Source: Candidatus Woesearchaeota archaeon (GTDB lineage Archaea > Nanobdellota > Nanobdellia > SCGC-AAA011-G17 > GW2011-AR20). Taken from it: 17,688 bases of DNA. The position numbers were made by a program, and so were the translations under genes. Location: positions 1 through 17,688 of the forward strand of contig JAGVZB010000002.1 of NCBI GenBank assembly GCA_018302915.1, written 5' to 3'. Below are positions 14,563 through 17,688 of the stretch, one piece after another (the first letter of the stretch is position 1; each line of letters begins with the position of its first letter). The notes beneath the pieces were generated by a model. It made no database searches. It was not told the DNA's origin and saw only the letters and a program-made list of their open reading frames with translations.

Positions 14563-15210
14563 ATGATTTCAAGAAACACAGCATATAGGCTATGGATATC
14601 TGACATTAATAATTCCAGTTATGTTAAGTCTCCCGGAGAATTTGAGTCAAATTATATTGAATTCAAGGATAAAAGAGTATCAAGGGTTAATTTAATAGTT
14701 ATAATAATAAGTAAGTATGGGGCAGACAATTATTCTTCAATGCTTGTTGATGATGGCTCCTCTCAGATTTCAGTGAAAGCATGGAATGAAGACAAGAAAA
14801 TAATTGATAAGTTCAGTATTGGTGATGTGATACTTCTTGTTGGAAAAATAAGGCAGAATAACATGGGAAATTCCCTGTTTATACAGCCGGAAATAATAAA
14901 GAAATTAGATGAAAAATGGCTTTTGGCGAGGAAAAAAGAGCTTGAGAGGGAGTATGGAAAACCTTCAGTTACAGAATCAAAGCATAATATTTACGAGGAT
15001 GAATTTAAAATAGAGCAGGTTAATGTGTCAAATGAATCCTTGAGGACAAAAATTCTTAATTTAATAGACAAGTTGGACAAGGATGATGGTGTCTCAGGGG
15101 ATGAAATAATGAGTAATATAAATTCTAAAAGAACCAGAGAGACAATTGATGAATTGCTGAAGGAGGGGGAAATATTTGAGATGAATAACAGGTACAAGCT
15201 TCTGAAATAA
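14563..15210 (+). CDS. RPA32-like single-stranded DNA-binding protein (OB fold plus winged helix)
   Basis: The protein probably binds single-stranded DNA as the small partner of replication protein A. The 215-residue sequence opens SRNTAYRLWISDI (3-15), like the archaeal RPA-associated family (COG3390-type, recalled rather than searched). An OB fold spans about 38-113, with VSRVNLIVIIIS as first strands and GDVILLVGKIRQ (87-98) as later ones. A charged helical linker (115-155) leads to a winged-helix region (160-214), the same OB-then-winged-helix plan as RPA32. It lies 30 bases after mcm with its own TATA box and 30 bases before aIF2-beta, in a replication-translation run. No large RPA subunit is in the window. 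Confidence 0.8.
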   Translation: MISRNTAYRLWISDINNSSYVKSPGEFESNYIEFKDKRVSRVNLIVIIISKYGADNYSSMLVDDGSSQISVKAWNEDKKIIDKFSIGDVILLVGKIRQNNMGNSLFIQPEIIKKLDEKWLLARKKELEREYGKPSVTESKHNIYEDEFKIEQVNVSNESLRTKILNLIDKLDKDDGVSGDEIMSNINSKRTRETIDELLKEGEIFEMNNRYKLLK

Positions 15211-15211
15211 A

Positions 15212-15219
15212 TTTATAAA
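15212..15219 (+). promoter_or_regulatory. TATA box of the aIF2-beta operon
   Basis: TTTATAAA is centred 25-26 bases before the ATG at 15241, starting just after the stop of the RPA32-like gene. A leaderless mRNA is predicted for aIF2-beta, with DUF424 downstream. Confidence 0.55.
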
Positions 15220-15240
15220 CTCATTTCTTATGGGCTTCTT

Positions 15241-15648
15241 ATGGAATATGAAAAACTGCTGGAAAATGCATACAAGAACCTACCTAAGGTTAAGACAGAT
15301 GATTCCAGGTTTGAAATTCCAAAGGCTCAGGGCCATGTGCAGGGAAGCAAGACAATAATAGTGAATTTTGTTAAGATAGCCCAGATTTTGAGGAGGGATG
15401 TTTCGCATCTGCAGAAATATCTGCTTAGGGAGCTGGCATCGCCGGGAAATCTTGATGGTCCAAGGCTGATACTGAACAGGAAAATATCCTCAGTTTTGAT
15501 AAACCAGAAAGTAGAGCAGTATGCCAAGGATTTTGTCATATGTAAGGAATGTGGAAAGCCAGACACCACATTGAAGAAGGAAGAAAGGTTTACATATGTC
15601 AAATGCCAGGCTTGCGGGGCAAAGCATTACATCAAGTCCAAAATATGA
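15241..15648 (+). CDS. aif2b: Translation initiation factor 2 subunit beta (aIF2-beta)
   Basis: aIF2-beta is part of the trimeric factor that brings initiator tRNA to the small ribosomal subunit. The 135-residue protein has the archaeal layout: an N-terminal helix (EYEKLLENAYKNLP, 2-15), the alpha-beta core (about 35-95, with the conserved FVKIAQILRRDVSHLQKYLLRE region at 43-64 and GNLDG at 69-73), and a C-terminal zinc ribbon with C101/C104 and C122/C125. The length is typical. The ATG follows TTTATAAA by 25-26 bases (leaderless). The stop overlaps the next ATG as ATGA, so DUF424 is coupled to it. Confidence 0.97.
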   Translation: MEYEKLLENAYKNLPKVKTDDSRFEIPKAQGHVQGSKTIIVNFVKIAQILRRDVSHLQKYLLRELASPGNLDGPRLILNRKISSVLINQKVEQYAKDFVICKECGKPDTTLKKEERFTYVKCQACGAKHYIKSKI

Positions 15649-15932
15649 TATTCGTGAAAGAGCATATTCATAACAATAGGAAATTATTGGCCATTTGTGA
15701 TGGTAATTTGATAGGAAAAATTTTTGAGGAAGGGGATAAAATCCTTAATGTTTCCAAGAATTTTTATCATGGAGAGCCTATGTTTGAGAAAGATATTTTA
15801 AAATTGATTGAAGACAATATTTTATTGAACATAGTTGGGGATGAATCCATAAAATTTGCATTGAAGAATGAATTAATAGACAAAAAAGGGATAATAAGGA
15901 TTAAGAACATACCACATGCTATGTTATTATAA
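15645..15932 (+). CDS. DUF424 family protein
   Basis: This small archaeal family has no established function and is commonly found near aIF2-beta (recalled). The 95-residue protein has the expected pattern: an initial strand pair, AICDGNLIGKIFEEG (16-30), FYHGE (40-44), a helix followed by NIVGDESIKFAL (62-73), and the ending IKNIPHAMLL. I chose the ATG at 15645 because it overlaps the aIF2-beta stop (ATGA) and gives the full-length domain. An upstream in-frame ATG at 15549 would add 32 residues that only read aIF2-beta in another frame. The final codons and stop (15924-15932) form the first part of a 26-base repeat that recurs at the NMD3 start. Confidence 0.9.
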   Translation: MIFVKEHIHNNRKLLAICDGNLIGKIFEEGDKILNVSKNFYHGEPMFEKDILKLIEDNILLNIVGDESIKFALKNELIDKKGIIRIKNIPHAMLL

Positions 15933-15949
15933 TATTATATTCAAAAGAT
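15924..15949 (+). repeat. Left direct repeat of cassette 2 (DUF424 stop region)
   Basis: This segment matches 17170-17195 at 22 of 26 positions (offset 1246). The first ten bases, TTATTATAAT, are identical and hold the DUF424 Leu-Leu-stop. The remainder is a degenerate copy of the first codons of the NMD3-domain gene; three of the four differences are transitions. Confidence 0.6.
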
Positions 15950-15971
15950 TTAAATATAACTAAAAAGGTAT
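15948..15971 (+). promoter_or_regulatory. Promoter of HEPN-MNT module 2 with motif shared with module 1
   Basis: ATTTAAATA (15948-15956), seven bases, then AAAGGTAT (15964-15971) stands 25 bases before the MNT ATG. The module 1 promoter has the same two motifs with the same seven-base gap, 26 bases before its ATG. GGTATAC is where a TATA box would be expected; ATTTAAATA is then an upstream element or operator. GTGAT at 15988-15992 could be a weak Shine-Dalgarno site. Confidence 0.45.
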
Positions 15972-15996
15972 ACTTCTATATCAAAAAAGTGATAAA

Positions 15997-16590
15997 ATGT
16001 TAACAAAAACTCAATTTAAAATAATGCAAATTTTTGTATCTAAGATAAATGAAAAATTTAGCATTAAAAGAGTATCAGAAAATCTAAAAAAACCTTACCC
16101 ATTAGTCCATAGATCTATTAAGGCATTAATTGATAATAAATTTATATCAAAGGACAGACAAAATTTTTTATCTTTAAATCACAAACAAAATCATTCAGAA
16201 CTTGCTTACATAGAATCTTTAAGAAAAAAAGAATTCCTTGAAAGCAATAAAACAATTACTTTGTTTATAAATGATGTTATGGAAAAAATTAATTTAGATT
16301 TATTTATTTTCTTAATTTTTGGTTCTCATATTAAAAAGCAAAAATCAAGAGATATAGATATTTTAGTTATTATTGAAGACAAAAAAAAAGTTAATATTAT
16401 AGAAAAAATCTTAAATAATATAGCATCTAATTTTACTGTCAAATTTGATGTTAATATTATCTCAGTTGAAAGTGCCTATGAAATGCTTGCTAAAAGGGAT
16501 AAAATCAACATTGTAAATGAAACTCTTGATAATCATCTTTTAATTTTTGGTGCTGAAAATTATTATAGGTTATTAAAAAATGCTAGATGA
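15997..16590 (+). CDS. Winged-helix plus MNT nucleotidyltransferase, probable antitoxin of module 2
   Basis: Residues 1-62 resemble a winged helix-turn-helix (TKTQFKIMQIF, then SIKRVSENL and a basic recognition-like helix, VHRSIKALIDN). A nucleotidyltransferase domain follows, with GSHIKK (109-114) and SRDIDILV (117-124). G109-S110 and D119/D121 match the MNT catalytic pattern, and D151 (KFDVNII) may be the third acid. The likely role is to inactivate the downstream HEPN protein, by nucleotide transfer or binding, and to repress the operon through the N-terminal domain. It shares architecture with the MNT gene at 4757-5374 but little sequence outside the motifs. The stop overlaps the HEPN start by 11 bases. 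The composition is very AT-rich and TTA-heavy compared with aIF2-beta upstream, consistent with acquisition. Confidence 0.8.
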   Translation: MLTKTQFKIMQIFVSKINEKFSIKRVSENLKKPYPLVHRSIKALIDNKFISKDRQNFLSLNHKQNHSELAYIESLRKKEFLESNKTITLFINDVMEKINLDLFIFLIFGSHIKKQKSRDIDILVIIEDKKKVNIIEKILNNIASNFTVKFDVNIISVESAYEMLAKRDKINIVNETLDNHLLIFGAENYYRLLKNAR

Positions 16591-17164
16591 AAAAAGGATT
16601 GCTGAAATAAAAAGAAGAGTAACTAATTTTATAAAAGAGGGTATAATCAAAAAAGAGAAGGAGAGCAAATTTGTAGATTTTTTTCTAAATAACGCAAAAA
16701 ACTCGCTCGATTCTGCTAAATTATTATTTGAAGTTTCAACTAAGAATAATCTTAAAAATTTAACAGGTTTTCCTAATTTTAATGGATTTTTATGGGTTAT
16801 AAATTCAAGTTATTATTCAATGTTTTATATGGTAAGGACATTGCTTGAAAATGAAGGAATCAGGATAAAAGCTGATTTATCAATTCATGCTGTTACTTTT
16901 GATGCATTAGTTCATTATTTTTATATCACAGGAAAATTACAAAAGAGATTAATAGAAGATTTTAATGAAGCGAAAGAGGAAGCATCAGAAATGCTTGGAA
17001 AGGAAAAAGCTAAAGAACTTATTGAAGATTATTTTTATGAAAAAAATAAAAGAGGCACTTTTACCTATGAAATGGGGGCAATTGCAATGCAAAATAAAGC
17101 CCAAACTTCGCTGGAAAGAGCAAAAAGATTTAATGAAGAAATAAGAAAAATAATTGAAATTTAA
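16580..17164 (+). CDS. HEPN domain protein, probable toxin of HEPN-MNT module 2
   Basis: The 194-residue, mostly helical protein has a HEPN core: NNAKNSLDSAKLLF (37-50), the SSYYSMFYMVRTLL helix (76-89) and KRGTFTY (157-163). The first two segments and the KRG-x-FTY motif align with the HEPN protein at 4282-4773. An extra 30-residue lysine/glutamate-rich N-terminal helix and a longer middle distinguish it. As in its counterpart, the expected R-x4-6-H RNase motif appears as R158-x4-Y163. H103 in the SIHAV segment is the most obvious histidine near the conserved helices. The start lies 11 bases inside the MNT gene. The stop is 13 bases before the NMD3 ATG. In known systems such proteins are RNases or bind nucleotides; activity here is inferred. 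Confidence 0.78.
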   Translation: MLDEKRIAEIKRRVTNFIKEGIIKKEKESKFVDFFLNNAKNSLDSAKLLFEVSTKNNLKNLTGFPNFNGFLWVINSSYYSMFYMVRTLLENEGIRIKADLSIHAVTFDALVHYFYITGKLQKRLIEDFNEAKEEASEMLGKEKAKELIEDYFYEKNKRGTFTYEMGAIAMQNKAQTSLERAKRFNEEIRKIIEI

Positions 17165-17169
17165 AAAAT

Positions 17170-17195
17170 TTATTATAATGCTATACTCAAATGAT
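17170..17195 (+). repeat. Right direct repeat of cassette 2 (NMD3 start region)
   Basis: This is the partner of 15924-15949 (22 of 26 matches). It contains TTATTATAATG, where TAA and the NMD3 ATG overlap as TAATG. Put directly after the DUF424 coding sequence, it would give Leu-Leu-stop coupled to the NMD3 start. This copy therefore probably preserves the junction that existed before the HEPN-MNT genes arrived. Confidence 0.6.
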
Positions 17196-17480
17196 GATTA
17201 TTATGAGGCCAAGCTGCAGTTAAGGCCTTATGACAGGGAATTGATCGATTATACGAAAAGATTGATAGATGAAAACAAGAACATATTGATCGCAAAGGAG
17301 ATGGAATTCAAGTATGGAGTTGATTTCCTGACAAATTCGCAGAAGGAAACACAGAAGATAGCAAAGCAGCTGAAGAAAAAGTTCAAGGGAGTTATAACAT
17401 TGTCAAGAAAGCTGTTTGGAGTTCATAGGATGACTTCAAAAAGGGTTTGGAGAGTGACAGTTTGCTTCAGGAAAGAATGA
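17178..17480 (+). CDS. Single-domain NMD3-like protein (C-terminal NMD3 domain only)
   Basis: Eukaryotic NMD3 is a 60S subunit export adaptor; archaeal homologues are thought to act on the large ribosomal subunit. This 100-residue protein matches the core NMD3 domain: YYEAKLQLRP (8-17), GVDFLTNSQKETQKIAKQL (47-65), and the signature SRKLFG (79-84) followed by KRVWRVTVCFR (90-100 region). The N-terminal CxxC zinc ribbons of full-length archaeal NMD3 (about 350 residues) are absent, and no piece of them lies upstream. I use the ATG at 17178. A TTG at 17154 would add eight residues and overlap the HEPN gene, and the repeat analysis favours the ATG. It was probably joined to aIF2-beta-DUF424 before the cassette inserted. 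Confidence 0.75.
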   Translation: MLYSNDDYYEAKLQLRPYDRELIDYTKRLIDENKNILIAKEMEFKYGVDFLTNSQKETQKIAKQLKKKFKGVITLSRKLFGVHRMTSKRVWRVTVCFRKE

Positions 17481-17495
17481 TTATTTTTTATTTTT
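17481..17495 (+). terminator. T-rich tract after the NMD3-like gene
   Basis: TTATTTTTTATTTTT begins immediately after the stop of the NMD3-like gene. Archaeal transcripts often end at such T-rich stretches. The same bases encode the lysine/asparagine tail of the convergent gene, so their T-richness has an alternative explanation. Confidence 0.35.
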
Positions 17496-17688
17496 ACGGC
17501 GGACTATAAGATTGAATTCCTTGTTCAGATACCACATTGCAATTGTCAGGCAGATTATGAACAATGCTCCCGGGATTGCCCTGTAATAAGTTGCATCTAT
17601 AACATTGGAATAGTCCAGTATTCTTATTAATTTCCCCAAAATAAAAAAAATATAAGACCATAGGAATAATCTTCCAGCAAAATACAGC
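17481..17688 (-). CDS. Membrane protein, C-terminal fragment
   Basis: The gene enters from the right edge; the visible reading frame codes for 68 residues and ends at TAA (17483-17481). Two hydrophobic segments are seen: one around residues 1-20 (FAGRLFLWSYIFFILG) and one around 42-56 (AIPGALFIICLTIAMWYL). The tail is basic (VRRKNKK) and predicted to be cytoplasmic. No family is recognisable. It converges on the NMD3-like gene with no spacer. Confidence 0.65.
   Translation of the reverse strand, partial: LYFAGRLFLWSYIFFILGKLIRILDYSNVIDATYYRAIPGALFIICLTIAMWYLNKEFNLIVRRKNKK

Noticed and set aside
15549..15644. Longer start for the DUF424 gene
   Set aside because: The added residues read the zinc-ribbon coding sequence of aIF2-beta in a shifted frame. 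The ATG at 15645 forms an ATGA overlap and the normal domain start.
17154..17177. TTG start for the NMD3-like gene
   Set aside because: It adds eight residues without family similarity and overlaps the HEPN gene. The ATG at 17178 fits the domain and the ancestral TAATG junction.

Overview
The window looks like a piece of an AT-rich archaeal chromosome. It carries TATA-binding protein, MCM helicase, both clamp-loader (RFC) subunits, an RPA32-like protein, aIF2-beta, a DUF424 protein and an NMD3-domain protein. Promoters are archaeal: a TATA-like box is centred about 24-28 bases upstream of the ATG of most first genes, which predicts leaderless mRNAs. Small proteins, very tight packing, a short RfcL, a Trm5 without its N-terminal domain and a one-domain NMD3 suggest a DPANN-type archaeon (Woesearchaeota/Pacearchaeota-like). 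This placement is inference from gene content and style, not from a marker tree.

Layout. (1) 1-2733: the truncated start of a membrane protein (minus), a divergent Trm5-like tRNA methyltransferase (plus), then rlmE and a HerA/FtsK-like ATPase as a minus-strand pair. (2) 2777-4212: lemA-htpX membrane proteostasis pair (plus). (3) 4208-5485: a minus-strand HEPN-MNT toxin-antitoxin-like cassette lying between two copies of the 3' end of rfcL. (4) 5429-7993: clamp-loader operon rfcS - putative zinc metallopeptidase - rfcL (minus), with overlapping starts. (5) 8075-10867: ileS (plus). (6) 10947-17480: plus-strand informational run tbp-mcm-RPA32-like-aIF2beta-DUF424-NMD3. It is interrupted twice: by an intein with a LAGLIDADG endonuclease inside mcm (12739-13761), and by a second HEPN-MNT cassette between DUF424 and NMD3 (about 15950-17169). 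(7) 17481-17688: the truncated end of a convergent membrane protein gene (minus).

The genes serve replication (RFC, MCM, RPA), transcription (TBP), translation (IleRS, aIF2-beta, Trm5, RlmE, NMD3 domain) and membrane quality control (HtpX/LemA). On this background sit three accessory insertions. The main observation is that both HEPN-MNT cassettes are flanked by imperfect direct repeats made of the host sequence at the insertion point. One repeat is a duplicated rfcL tail of about 52 bases. The other is a 26-base copy of the DUF424-stop/NMD3-start junction. Their promoters also share a spaced motif. This suggests that such modules insert at gene ends in this lineage by a process that duplicates the target, although neither carries a visible recombinase.

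No tRNA, rRNA, CRISPR array or gene-free stretch above 300 bases was seen.
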